In this document: positions 33,956 to 46,100 of the stretch, piece by piece | How the letters are laid out: each line of letters opens with the position of its first letter | Position numbering within the stretch: position 1 is the first letter of the stretch | DNA from: Linum tenue | Lineage: Eukaryota; Streptophyta; Magnoliopsida; Malpighiales; Linaceae | Assembly (NCBI GenBank): GCA_946122785.1 | Contig: CAMGYJ010000010.1 | Location: 27,073,608-27,137,607, forward strand | DNA: 64,000 bases | Reading direction: 5' to 3' | Translations under genes and position numbers: made by a program | The notes under the pieces: model-generated | Told to the model about the DNA's origin: nothing | Seen by the model: the letters and a program-made list of their open reading frames with translations, nothing else | Databases searched by the model: none

Positions 33956-34872
33956 TCGGTTTCGGTTTAACCGAAAACCCAGTTATCAGTTAAACCGAGC
34001 CACCCCCTATAGCTTCCGACCATCGACCGTGAGAGAGGTCACGGTTAGCCGGCCAACTGACCTGTCGGTTTCGGTGTTAGGCTCGGTTAGCCGGCCAACC
34101 AAAAAAATTACCTTTTCCACAAAAAAAAAACTAAAATTTAATAAAAAAAAACAAAAAATCTCCACCACTCATCTCAATCATTATCTCCTCCTCTCTCCTT
34201 CCTTCCTCCACCAGACCACTTCTCTTCCCTCTCCTTCCTTCCTCCACCATTTCACACCCACTAAACCACTTCTTCTTCTCTCACCTTCTTTCTCCAGATG
34301 AACAGATCTGCAGATGAACACGTCAGCAGCGGGAGCAGTGGAGGAGGCGGCGGGGCGCAGGGGAGGCGGCGGGGGGGTGCCGAGCAGTGGAGGCGGCGGG
34401 GGGCGCCGAGGTTCTGAACGAGTAAGCACTCATGTGAAGGAAGAGTTGAAGAAGCTAGCTCTACAGAAGCAAAGATATGAAATTGTGGATTTGGGAAAAA
34501 GCAGAGAGGGAAATTGAAATTGAAATTGAAATTTTGGGGGAGGAGCAGACAGTGGCGTTGTTGATAATATCATACCTCCTGGGCAATTGGGTTTGCAGGG
34601 GAATTGGAAATTGAGACCGGTGGCGAATTTCGTATTGCGGACTTAGGGTTAGTGGGGGCTTCTGCAGGGTCGTTTTTGGGGAAAGGGAAGGGTTCGGTTA
34701 GGCGGTTAACCGCCAGTTTCCGATCCTGGTTAGTCGGCTAGCCGAACCCCTGTCCTTCCCACCGCCAACCGACCGTTGCACTCAGAACTGATTTTTCGGT
34801 TAGCCAAAAACCGAGCGGTTCGGTTGAAACCGTCCGGTTAACTGCTAATCGAAAACCGTTCTGCCCCCCTTA
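33940..34872. mobile_element. hAT-like non-autonomous element inside the LINE, 933 bp
   Basis: Ends TAGGGGTGGCAG and TAAGGGGGGCAG (inverted). The target duplication GCTGCCAG is perfect at 33932-33939 and 34873-34880. It splits the LINE RT sequence, whose frame resumes on the other side (VFLGLPLGASPVAG before, IWNPLI after). The interior has CGGTTTAACCG hairpin sequence at both ends and a GGCGGGG-rich middle; the 34314-34517 frame there is Gly-rich and not convincing. Confidence 0.85.
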
Positions 34873-34929
34873 GCTGCCAGCAACCGGTGAGGCACCAAGC
34901 GGCAGGCCCAGGAAGACGGTTGGAAGGAA

Positions 34930-36635
34930 AAGGGGTATTGTAAGTTTGTAACCATTCCATTACTACCAAGCTACTGGTCATAAAAAGACCCAAAAGATAG
35001 AGAGGCCAAAATACCATCAGTGTCGGTGACTTTGAGGAGCAGGTTGTTTGGCGCTGCCGGCTGATGTCGATTGGGAGGGTGCCTCTGGCATGACATGTTT
35101 TCTGTGGAAGTTTAAGCCGTGATTATGAGGAACCAATTAAAAACTGAGTAAATCGATGATAAAATAGTACCATGTTACACGACGACTTAGGAGTTGCATA
35201 GAATGCAGAACACATGCAGATGGGGGAAAAGTAAGATCAAAACCTGGACAAAACATGATAGCAAGTAAAGATACATTGCAGAACCCAATAAAACCCTGAG
35301 AAATTGAGAATGAAGGCTGAAGCCAAGTAAAGATACACTCGTTTTCCTTTTTGTGCACTCGTTTTAGACTGAAGCCTGCTCTGCCAGGTTCAGGCGGCTC
35401 CCATCGCTTCCATTCGCTTCGATGGAGGTGCCTTTTGCCGTCGTTCCATTAGCTTTCCTTTACTTTCCAGTTCTCGATATTTGGACCCCCTGCTCTGCTT
35501 TTTCGAGAAAGGAGATTGTGGCCCTTTCGAAGTTGTTACCGTCTCCCTATCTTACCATTGCCTGATGTTACATATGTGCTCCTCATCTCATTCCTTTGTT
35601 TGCCTTCTCTCTCTTCTTCTTCTCTCTGCTCTGGTATGCCTGGTCATAAGCTTCTGCTCGATCTAACAGACAGGGATGGCCTGCAAACGCTTCTCAAGCT
35701 GTGCTTGGTACATGCTTGGGGATCGTACGGCATCCAGGACCCCTCACTCATCTTCAACTACTGCACTCTTTGGACAGACGAAGAAGTAAGCGTTCGTGAA
35801 AGATGCTTTGGGTGCCAATTTACGCTTACGTTCCCGTTTCTCAACCACGATGCTTTGCCGTTACTTCTTCACTTTGCAGGGGACTTTGATCCAGGGAGTG
35901 GCTCCGCCAAACCTCACCTAGCACTTCCAACCGATTCTACAGTTGGGGTCTGTGTATTTGGTGAGCAATTTTCGTGCCAAACCGCCGGATCCTGTCTATC
36001 GCCCTTGCTCCCAGAAACTCAATATTCCTTGAAAATGACGGATATGAAAGTTTGATATGCCTTGAAAATTTTGATATGCCTTGAAAATATACGGATATGA
36101 AAGTTTTAAACGAATAAAATATGTACATTCATTTTGTATACGTGTATCAATTTTCATATAAACTTGTAAAGGTAAATTGTCACATTCTTCACTGTAAATT
36201 TACCGTGACTAACAATTAATCACGGGAAATGATGACTAAAAAACAGTAAATTAGTTCCTGTGTTTAGAACTATACAATCAAATACGGGAACTTTTTCCTT
36301 GACTAATAGCATAATTATAAGTAGGGGAAACATTCCCGTGAATAAGATTCTGTGACTAGAAACCATATTTCCTGTAGTTAAACGACAATGGACTCAACAT
36401 GAGAGTGTTTATTTTGGCAGTGTCGTTGCACAACACCATTGGGATCACATCCTCCTTTCGTGGAAAATGTTTTATATGTGCTCTCCTGACATGCTACTAC
36501 TCAATCTGTGAATAATTATGGATCCTATATAAAAACCTAGATGAGCCATTTTTCCTATATGGTTGCTCGATTAATTATTTTATTAACCCATAAATTCATC
36601 AAATTAGGTCTAAGACAACAAATTAACAAACGAGC
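34930..36635. other. Unassigned DNA interrupting the LINE
   Basis: The sequence replaces the LINE segment that should hold the YADD motif. A 179-codon plus frame (35516-36055) has a hydrophobic start and a Cys-containing middle but no motif I recognise. The right part (about 36130-36379) carries a CACTA-like end. This may be one inserted element or several. Confidence 0.45.
36130..36379 (-). mobile_element. Possible CACTA transposon end, decayed
   Basis: On the minus strand the right edge reads AACTACAGGAAATATGG, one base off the CACTACAGGAAA end common in plant CACTA elements. Repeated GGGAA and GTGACTA-type motifs inside look like subterminal repeats. No opposite end was found. Confidence 0.35.
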
Positions 36636-37776
36636 CTATAAACCCCTGATCATGCCTTCGTTCTTAAGCTTTGACAACATAAACGATAGCACCTCCATGA
36701 CAAGCACAAACAGGCCCGGCGATAACGGATCTCCCTGGCGAAGACCCTTTTTAGGTTTAAAGAAGCCTTTGGCTTCTCCATTAATAATCGTCGAGATAAC
36801 CGGCGAGCACATAGCCCCACGAATCCACTCATCCCATTTCCTCGGGAACCCCAAAGCCGAGATAACTTTAAACAAACAACTCCAACTCACATTATCAAAC
36901 GCCCGCTCAATATCAAGTTTAAACATTAACCCCGGTTTACGGCTTTTCTTTCTGCTGTCCAGGAGCTCAAAAGCAATTAGACCCACCTCCAAGATCTGCC
37001 TACCCCGAACCGAGGCTTGCTAAAACCAGTTTTGGGAGCACCAAGCTTAGCCTTCGGGCCAAAATCTTGCTGATAAGTTTGTTTAGACTCCCCATCAAGC
37101 TGATGGGCCTAAGGTCCTTTATGTCCTCAATCGCATCTCTCTTTGGGACGAGACACAAGAAAGAGTGTGTGGCACTAAGAGGTAAAGTGCCAGAATCATG
37201 GAACTCAAGTAAGGCATGGAGGATCTCGATGCGAATAAACTCCCAGCACTTCTTATAGAAATCTCGCGAAAAGCCATCAGGACCCGGTGCTTTCCACCCA
37301 TCACTATCTCTCAGACTCTCCAAAGCCTCACTCTCAGAGAAATTAAGCACAATGGAATTAGCTTCAGCATTGCTCAACCTGATCATCCCAAAATCTCTTG
37401 GAAAAGGGCGCTTGGCAACAGTTTCCTTGAAGAAAGAAACATAAAAATCAACCACCCCTATAGCCAATTCCTCCCTGCCTTCAAACCTCACACCTTCAAT
37501 TTTTAAACATTCAACCATGTTGAATTTCTTCTTCAAATTAGCCATCACATGGAAATACCTTGTATTATCATCCCCAAACTTCACCCAGTGTTCTTTTGCT
37601 TTCTGCCTCCAAGAGGTTTCCTGGAGAAAAAGAAGTCTTCTCAACTCCATCTTCAACTCCTGTCGATCCATTACCTCATTATTATCCAAGATTCTACACT
37701 CCTCGGTTGAATCCAATTCTTTGATTCTGGACAGGGCTGCCTCAATCTGAGTGTTGATATTTCCGAAGACACTCAT
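36636..37776 (-). pseudogene. LINE ORF2 reverse transcriptase, N-terminal part
   Basis: Frame 37000-37776 covers the region before and into RT (WKAPGPDGFSRDFYKKC, ISLMGSLNKLISKILA). After a shift near 37010, frame 36636-36992 has LMFKLDIERAFDNVSW with the first catalytic Asp and KKGLRQGDPLSPGLFVLVME. Coding stops at 36636, just before the catalytic FADD/YADD would appear. Confidence 0.8.
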
Positions 37777-37977
37777 GTTTCACTCCTTGATAAGACTCTT
37801 CAGATTCTGCAATCTCTTGCACCACCGAAAGGCTGCCCCTCTACCTTCAATAACAGTCCTCATCCATGATTCCATTCCCTCAAAGAACCTCTCATCATGA
37901 AGCCACATGTTTTCAAATTTTCATGGTCTCTTGACTCTCCCTGAATCCCCCCATCTGATAAGCAGCGGGTTATGGTC

Positions 37978-38655
37978 CTATTCAACACGCTCGAGAGCCA
38001 TCAAGGAGCAATTAGGGAACAGGCTGTTGAAATCCGGGAAAATAAAGACCCTATCAATGCGAGACAGAGAGTTAGTCCCATCACCCCTGCACCAAGTAAA
38101 AAGACTGCCACTGAGTGGGAGTTCTAAAAGAGCATTGCTCTCAATACAGTCATTAAATTTCTCCATAAGATTAACATTCCGTCTGACCCCCCTATAGTCA
38201 TCATGATTGCGCACCAAGTTGAAATCTCCAGCAATGCAGAGTGGAGACGCTGCTGTCGAGCAAAGGTCATGGATCTCCCGAATGAAGGCCAATTTACCCT
38301 CTCTATCCTGCGGACCATAAACCACAGCAAGAGACCATATCTTCAGCGTGCTCAGTTCCTAGAGATTAATAAGAAAATAAAATGCCCCAATTTTAGTGTC
38401 TAAGACTTGGAAGCAACTCTTATCCCAGTGAATAGCGATTGCTCCAGCACTATTAGCAGCATTCTTGGCTGCCCACCCCCTGTCCCTGTTTCCACTGACA
38501 TCCAAAATAAGCTCATCATTGCATTGGTTCCACTTGGTTTCAACTAGCCCCACAATACTGGCTTTTCTTCGGGCAAGTATCCTCTTAACTCTTCCCCTCT
38601 TACCTAAATCACCCAGACCTCTAGCATTCCACACAATAATAGACTGGTTCATCAT
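37978..38655 (-). pseudogene. LINE ORF2 endonuclease domain
   Basis: Apurinic-type endonuclease: IIVWNARGLGDLGKRGRV, IVGLVETKW with catalytic Glu, VVYGPQDREGK, IAGDFNLVRNHDDYRG with Asp/Asn, and LSRIDRVFI. Stops TAG at 38359-38361 and at about 37978 interrupt the same frame. The ORF2 start ATG at 38655 overlaps the TGA of ORF1 as ATGA. Confidence 0.8.
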
Positions 38656-39328
38656 ACCTTAGAAGTAGAACCTTCCTCTGCCGTCCTCTTACTTCTTCTG
38701 GACCCAATTGCTGGAGATTCTACAAGCCCTAACCTGCGCTTTTCCATTTTTAATTTCGACCTGTGTGGTCTCACTTTTCGTTGATGTAAGATCCTGGCCT
38801 TATTCTCGATAATTCTCTCAACTTCTGCTTGACCATCATCATGCTCCAGATTGAACAAGGAGCCCATTTCGCGACTTCTAGCAATTAGAGTGTCCACATC
38901 GAACGGGAACTCTTCCAACCGCCACTCCATCCCTTGGCCCCCCGGGACACAAGAAGGAGATGGTAATTCTGAATCTATTTCAACTATCGGGGAGATGCAA
39001 ATGCTTAAACCTGGTGAGTTGGGGGGGCTGACGGTGGAATGGTATTGTGATGAAGTCGAAATGGGGAGGGCATCCGGTGAGGGATTATGGAGTGGTTTGC
39101 AGAAGGAGAGGCAGAAAGGATGAAGCAAGAGGCAGAGGGTATGGGTTCAGAATCAAAGTTAGGTTCAGGAGAGGGGAGTGTGTCGATCCAGGGGAGGCTA
39201 GAAGCTTGGGTCGTGTTAGGAAAAGGACTGGGTTTGGCAATTGCAGATTGGAGGGAAGAGAGGAGGGCTCTAGGTTGGCTTGAGGAAATGGTAATCGTAT
39301 GGAATGGGTGGGTAGAAAACATCTGCAT
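38652..39328 (-). pseudogene. LINE ORF1 C-terminal part
   Basis: Frames 38652-39128 and 39005-39328. Pro/Ser-rich, then charged (NKARILHQRKVRPHRSKLK) and ending SKRTAEEGSTSKV. ORF1 normally encodes an RNA-binding gag-like protein; the zinc-knuckle part is not visible here, so the 5' end is truncated or shifted out of frame. Confidence 0.5.
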
Positions 39329-39350
39329 TAGTCACAATTTAAGGATCTAG

Positions 39351-40125
39351 ACAAAGAGCTCGCGTATACAGCCTGAGACGCTAGAACAACATTGTTCAGA
39401 GTCACCCTTCCACCCAGAAATAGAAACCTACGTTAATTTCCACCCTGCTAACTGAAGCTGTAACTTGGTGATTTTGGGTTGCAAAAAGAGTTCTTTTCTT
39501 GTAGTAAGAGAAAGGGGAAGCAAACAATAGGTAGTCCAATAGGTTCCTCATTTTGTTCTTATTTAAGATAGTTTGTAGAATCGAAAATAAATTAAAATAT
39601 GTTTGATCCAATTGTATTCGATCAAAATATCTGTTTGATCTGATACAAACTAAACCGTGCATCCTTTGCATAGGCAGACAAAATTAAGCCAACCACCTGC
39701 CCAATGGCAAAAGGAAGGATTGAGGACAGGGAAGGGATTCAAGGACCCCACTCGGCTAAAAAATTGAATAGATAAATTAACTTCGCTTCCTCTAGTTAGC
39801 AATGATGGTTCAGACTTGGACCCAATAATCTTGCGAGTACTGGTTGTATTTAAGAACTTGAATAAACTCAAACTTCAATAGATAAATAGATTTTAGTATT
39901 ATTATTTTTGTAAGGACCTCCATCGGTTTAAAATATGGCTACGCCACTGCCCCTACTAATTCAGCATATGTATACCGTATACGTACGGCTTTCATTATTG
40001 CATACTCAAACCATACCAGCCTAGCAGTTCAGGTTTATTTCCTTTACATACACAATATTCTCCCTGCACCCATCTTACTGCATCCAATCACAACCGTGGA
40101 TATTGATCAATACCCCCGTCCACCG
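39351..40125. other. DNA downstream of HPL, no gene
   Basis: AT-rich 3' flank of the hydroperoxide lyase gene. A GGCTACGCCACTGCCCC block near 39938 resembles ends of common plant repeats. No clear polyadenylation signal was assigned. Confidence 0.5.
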
Positions 40126-43100
40126 TCACTTGGCCTTTTCAAGTGGCGCCGTGATATTCAAACCTTCCCCACCGACCGAATCGTACCGCCGCAACATGTG
40201 CGCCACGATCAGCGCCGCCGTGAGCGTCACGTAGTCTTTCCCCGCGCACTGCTTGTTGTGCTCGCTGGGCGAACCGCTCTGCGGACCGTTCGACCAGTAC
40301 AGGTAGTTCAGCAGCTCGGCCCCCTTCTCGCCCACGAACCGGTCCGGTTTGAACGTCTCCGGGTCGTCGAAGACCGTCGGGTCCCGCATCACCAGCGGCT
40401 GGAACCCGCACAACAGCTCGCCCTTCTTGATCTCGTACGATGCGTCGTTCGAGCTGAGCGTGAAGTCCTTCCTGGCTCGGGCGAACTGGGTCGGGACCGG
40501 CGGGCTGAGCCGGAGGGTCTCGTAGACGACGGATTGGACGAGGGGCATTTGCTTGACCGAGTCGAATGTTAGGTTTGGTCCTCCATTTTCCCTGGCCTCG
40601 ACTCGGAGCCGGTCTTGTAAACCGGTTTTATCGCTGAGTAACCGGCCGAATAGACTGGGAAGAAAGACGGAGAAGCCACCGAAGGCGTTAAAGCCCAGGA
40701 TGAAGAGCAAGTTGTGAACCACTTCGTCCTCGCTGAGTCCGTATTGAGTCACGCCGAGTTGGACCACCTCTTGTCCTGGTCACCATGACAGAATGGTTAG
40801 TAAAATATCCCACCTTGGAGGACTAACACCACTGACAACAAAACGACAACAACAAAATGACAATAGGCAGGTTGGTGACAGGATGATTTTAAGTCGAGTA
40901 TTTTATTTTGTGATACAGATTGGGATAGATCAACTCATACATGTATGTATTTTAAAAGGAGAACTCTTAGAAACATTGACTTTTTAATAAATAGATCAAG
41001 AAACAAATTATGTCATAGTAAATGTAGTAAATTATTCGACAAATTGAAGGTATCATGTATGTACAACTTTATTATTGTTAAAATATTATATAATAAAAGT
41101 AATATCTCTGAGTAATTCGAATAGAATTGCACATAACTTAGACAAAACATATCAAGAATAGAATGAGGAGCGTACTCATGTTCGTCTCATCTCAAAATCG
41201 ATCAAACATAATAAGTAAAATGGATCAGGTAGAAATTGTCATCCCTAACAACTATAACAATTTTGTATACTAACAATCAAACGACACCGTAAGGAAGAGA
41301 GTGAGGAATTTACGGTGCACCTTGTGACTTGATGAAATCCGCGAGCTTGTTGTAACCGCCGCTGACGAGGAAAGAAGGGTAACGAAAGGAGTGGAGGAAA
41401 ATTTCCTCCAGTGGCTGGACGACGTTGATGCTGACTGTAGGGAGGAGCTGGAAGGCGAGCCAGGCGCCGATGATGGTGGGCCCCGACTTGGCGATGTCCG
41501 GCGACGCCGACACGTCAGCGCCGACGATGGACTTGGTGAGGAACTTGAAGAGGCACTGCTGGAGCGGGAGGAAGAAGCTGGCGGTGCCCTTGGATGACAA
41601 GTCGGCTTCCACCGTCGTCCACATCTCGTCCAGGTTGGACTGCAGCTCGGATATCCACACCTTGGAGCTCCGCTTCAGGATGTCCATCGCAAACTTTTTT
41701 ATCTGCAATAATATAATTACCCAAACATAAAATATAAATAATCGTAATTCTTGATTAACTGCAAGAATGAGGGCATCATTTTCTAAAAAAGGATTATTTC
41801 TTGTCATTTCTAGAATATATTAATGTATATTGAAGCCACTCCCAATCCTTGAAAATTCACACCGCTGGATGAAGCTTGTCTAAATTTGTGATGGTCAACA
41901 TGGGTTTTGTCGAATCGCTGTGACACCCGTCAAACTCCAAAAATTCTAATTTTAATGTTAGTAACTTATCGCAAGAATAAAATGCATGCAGTTGCCCATA
42001 TATTTGGCTGAGACACCATGTGTAAATGACTCGTTTTTTCGTCCGTAGTTTTCAATTTTAATCCACCATTTTGTTTTTTTTATGAATCCAATACTTTCCA
42101 ATTATTTTCAAAGAAAATTTTCAATTATTTTCATTAATACTTTTTGATTATTTCTAGTAAAATAATTTTTACTAGTATGAAGATCAGTTTCAAATATAGG
42201 TTATGTTTGGTTGTAAAATTATATACTTTATAATTGTTACGATTTGTAAAAAAAAAAGTTAACCTAAAATTACCATTCAAAATATTAAAGCTAATACCAA
42301 ATATTGTTAAATATTGGTGAGTAAATTGGATTTTATTTTCCTAGTTGGATTTATTCGGATAGCAAATAAAAAAATATTTAACTGAAGGGTCAAATTTGAG
42401 GCACATAGAAGCATTTTGAGATATTTATAATTATATCATTGTAAATAGTTATGCTTCGTATGTTGAATTGTAACTTTGGACCACTAATCCTACGTGACAA
42501 TAGGCTTATTGTCTAAGAGTGGCTGTGGCATGTAGTGTTCTCCTTGTCACTTTATGTTTGTGTCACATATTCTTCTTTTCTCTTTCTGGTGTGTTTTGAT
42601 TAAGGACTCGTAGGCATGACAATTCTACTTGTATATGAAGATATCTTACTCTTTTAATTCAATCAACGAGATGAATTTTCGTATTGATCGGCTATGGATT
42701 GGGTATGAGAAATACCAGCATAAAGAAAGAGGATTGTGGGGATCGGTTGGGACAAGTTTAGGTGTCCTCACTCTATCCCGAGGTAGTTTGGTTTTGATGA
42801 TAGTTAAATCGATGTATTGTTATTAATGCATGCATAATAATAATAATAATAATAATATATAAGAAAATTGGTGTATTGTAGTTTATATCATTTGGTTTCT
42901 GTGATAGTTATTGTAGAGTACGTTTAAATAAATTATATTACTTTTTGGGCAAAATCTCATTGTTACCCTTTGTATTTAGTATAAAAAACCAACACATAAA
43001 AAGGTAGGGACATAGTTACGTTGGAAGAAAAAAAAAACACAACAATCTCAATCAAACAATCTCAACAAAAACTTGATATTTAATTATAACTCATTTTGAG

Positions 43101-46100
43101 TGATAGTTTGTGTCACATCAAGCAAACAATGCATGTATTATTTGTGCAGAAAATTAAAAAAAAACGAAGCATTATGGACATTGCATGCATCGTAACTATC
43201 TCAACCAAACTATCACCAAAACCAAACGAACCCTTAGTTCTCATACGTCATACCTATGCCTAACCCACATTAATTCATGTACAGGGGCGGAGCTGGAGGA
43301 AGGGGTTCCATGGCACCCCTTGCTCGGCCATTTCAACAAGAAAAAACATATACACTTGAAAATATAACTCATTTAGAATATAAATAAGCAAGGATTGAAA
43401 AATGGTATCGGAGGTTATATCGGAAAAGTAAGTGACAAGGTATTTTATGCTAAAATCGTGGTCAATTGTTTCATACCATTAAACACCGCCTATCGATTTC
43501 ACTTCCGGTAATATTTTTTTTTTATTGAACCGCCGATACGGCACGAGTTTTCAATCCTTGAAAATAAGTACTCAATTGCACCCTCGAGTTAGTTTTTTTG
43601 GGGAAAATTTTAATATTTTTTATCAACTTACAAGAAAAACTGAAAATTTATTAAAACTTCACCTAAGACTAATTAATCTTAAATTAACACCCACGCAAGT
43701 AAATTTTAATTCTCTCGTTGTTGACCTTTCCTCAAAAAATTCTCAATATTTTAAGTCGAATAAGTGATGATATAATAAATTCTCTTTTTTTTTATGAGAC
43801 TTTACAAATAAAATTTTCGATAGCTAACCTTTTCAAAGTATGAAATAGTCCTAACATATTTTTAAGGCAAAATACACTTGTATAGCCAAAACTTTCGCAC
43901 TTGTGACAATAATAGCCAAATTTGGAGAAATACCACTTATAGCCAGAATTTTTAAACTTTTGTGCCAAATATAGCCATTTCCGTTACAAACTTTAACGGT
44001 GTTAGAGACTCCGTCAGTTAGTTTAACGTTAGGCTGACTAGGACGCCAAATCATCGCACACGTCAGCGACAAATCAGCCACATTCGCCACGTAGGTGACA
44101 CATCATATTTTTAATATAAAAACAAATGAAAAAATTCATATATTAAATTTAAAAAAAAAATCGTCTGCAGCTGCTCCATCTGCGATTGCCACTTCCCGTC
44201 ATCGGCTTCTTCTTTTCCAAACCCAAATCCATCTTCCGACGAAGATTTGGGGCGATCTCTGCAAATCGAGACACTTTCTTCATCTCCCACCTCCAACAAA
44301 CCCCCCTCAATTCCACTGTCAAAACAGAGACACTTTCTCATTCTCTGTCTTCCAGCGGCGGCAGCGGCAGTACTTTGAGCAAAAGGAAGCCACCCATGTC
44401 CAAAATCACCATGCCAACCACCACCATCTCCAAACCACCATCTCAGCTTGAATTGGGTGTCGCCAATTCTTCTTCCTCTGTCGACGACGACGAGAAGCAC
44501 TATCGAGGGGTTTGCCGGAGGCCATCGGGGAAATACGCGGCGGAGATTCGAGATCCCACCAAAAAGGGGGTCAGGGTCTGGCTGGGATCGTTCGATTCCG
44601 CCGTCGAGGCCGCCAAGGCGTACGACAGCGCCGCCTTCCGCCTCTGCGGCAGCAGGGCGATCCTCAATTTCCCGCTCGACGCCGGCAGGAATTCGGACTC
44701 TCCGGCAGTTTCAATTCCCCCCGATTCGGCTGTTCCGGCGGGATTAGGAAGAGGAAGATTGGGGAAATCGAGGGCGGTGGTGAGGGGAGTTTGAAGGCGG
44801 TGAAGGCGGAGAACCAGTCGTCGCCGGCGGTTGCGCAGGGTTTGGGGGAACCGCTGCCGTTGACACCGTCGAGCTGGAAGGAGATCTGGGACGGGGAAGT
44901 CAAAGGGATATTCAGCGTCCCGCCGTTGTCGCCGTTGTCGAAGTGATTCTGACGGCGATAATGGAGATGGTGGACAGATGGGGAAGACGAAGTAGATGAG
45001 AGGGAGAGAGATTTTTGGTCCGCCATTAATGGTGGGTCTGCTCAAGTTCTTGCAGAGGCACATTGGAAGGAGAGAATTTGTTTTGGCTATTTTATTTAAA
45101 GAAATTAAAATTTTATTTTATTTTATTTTTTGTTTAATTCCACCTGTGTCGCCACATCAGCCTTTCTGTTAGTCCAATCAGCATGTTAGTTGACACCGTT
45201 AAAGAATTAGACGGAAGTGGCTATAAGTGGTATTTCGCCAAAAGTGGCTATAAGTGTCACAAACGTGAAAGTTTTGGCTATACACGTGTATTTGCCTATT
45301 TTTAAACTCAAACCTCTTGTATCAAATCCTGACTACACCACTGCTTACCTATCATCTTATTTTATCCCTCCGTACGCTAAAATTTCAGAATAACACAACT
45401 CAAAGACCCTTGATTTTGCTTTATTCACAACTCTAAGACCCTTGATTTTGCTTTTTCGGTTCCATCAGTACATATACATCACCTCTTTAGAATCAACATT
45501 AGAATCGGCGTATATGTGATTTGACAGGGATGAGAGTGAATGAGTATGCCCAATTTTTTTAATTGTTGCGCGATCAAGCGCAATCGTTGTTGGTCGTGGT
45601 CCAAGTTTCTTTTTTTAAAACAGAAATAAAAAACGAAACTCGAAACGTACCACTAGCCATATAATAGGTCGACAAGTGGTTTCTTTTCTTTGTCGTCCAG
45701 CAAAACCGGGAAAGTCACCGGCGAGGTGAAGGTGAAAGGAGGGACCATCGACAAGTGTAGAAATCATTTTTTTTTTATAACTATTATAATAATTACGGAA
45801 ATCCGAAAGCCTCCCGAACTATTTATATATTATTATGCCACTAATCACTGTTCTGAAATTGATCAAACTAAGTTAATAGAAAGCTATTGGGGTTATGACA
45901 AAATCAATAAATTATTCGGGTGACTACGACGTGTTAGCTAGTGTAACCTACGGATGGCAGAGTGGTCCTCCTAGTACAGCATGTGCATCGCTACACGAGT
46001 TTCCTTCTGGACAAGTATCATTCATCTATATTAGGGATGACAATTTACCCACTCATGGGCAATTTACCCACTCATGGGTAATTTTGCTCATACCCAAGTA

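Larger units (their letters stand above)
32293..39350 (-). mobile_element. L1-type LINE, interrupted
   Basis: On the minus strand, from right to left: an ORF1 tail (38652-39328), an ORF2 endonuclease (37978-38655), RT (36636-37776), an interruption (about 34930-36635), the end of RT and a C-terminal zinc-type domain (32850-33955), and a 3' end with an A run (T at 32296-32304 on plus). A hAT-like element sits inside the RT end. The RT piece carrying the catalytic YADD is missing at the interruption. Multiple stops make it inactive. Right edge and target duplication are not resolved. Confidence 0.8.

Noticed and set aside
42780..43232. Possible Tourist-like MITE in HPL intron 1 (GTTTGGTTTTGATGATAGTT ends)
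   Set aside because: About 20 of 25 end bases pair, but no TTA/TAA duplication is present on the left, so it is too weak for a feature.
43284..45345. Possible outer element around the Pack-MULE (CAGGGGCGGAGC left, ACACCACTG right)
   Set aside because: The ends are only partly alike and the 8-bp flanks (TTCATGTA and CTTACCTA) do not match.
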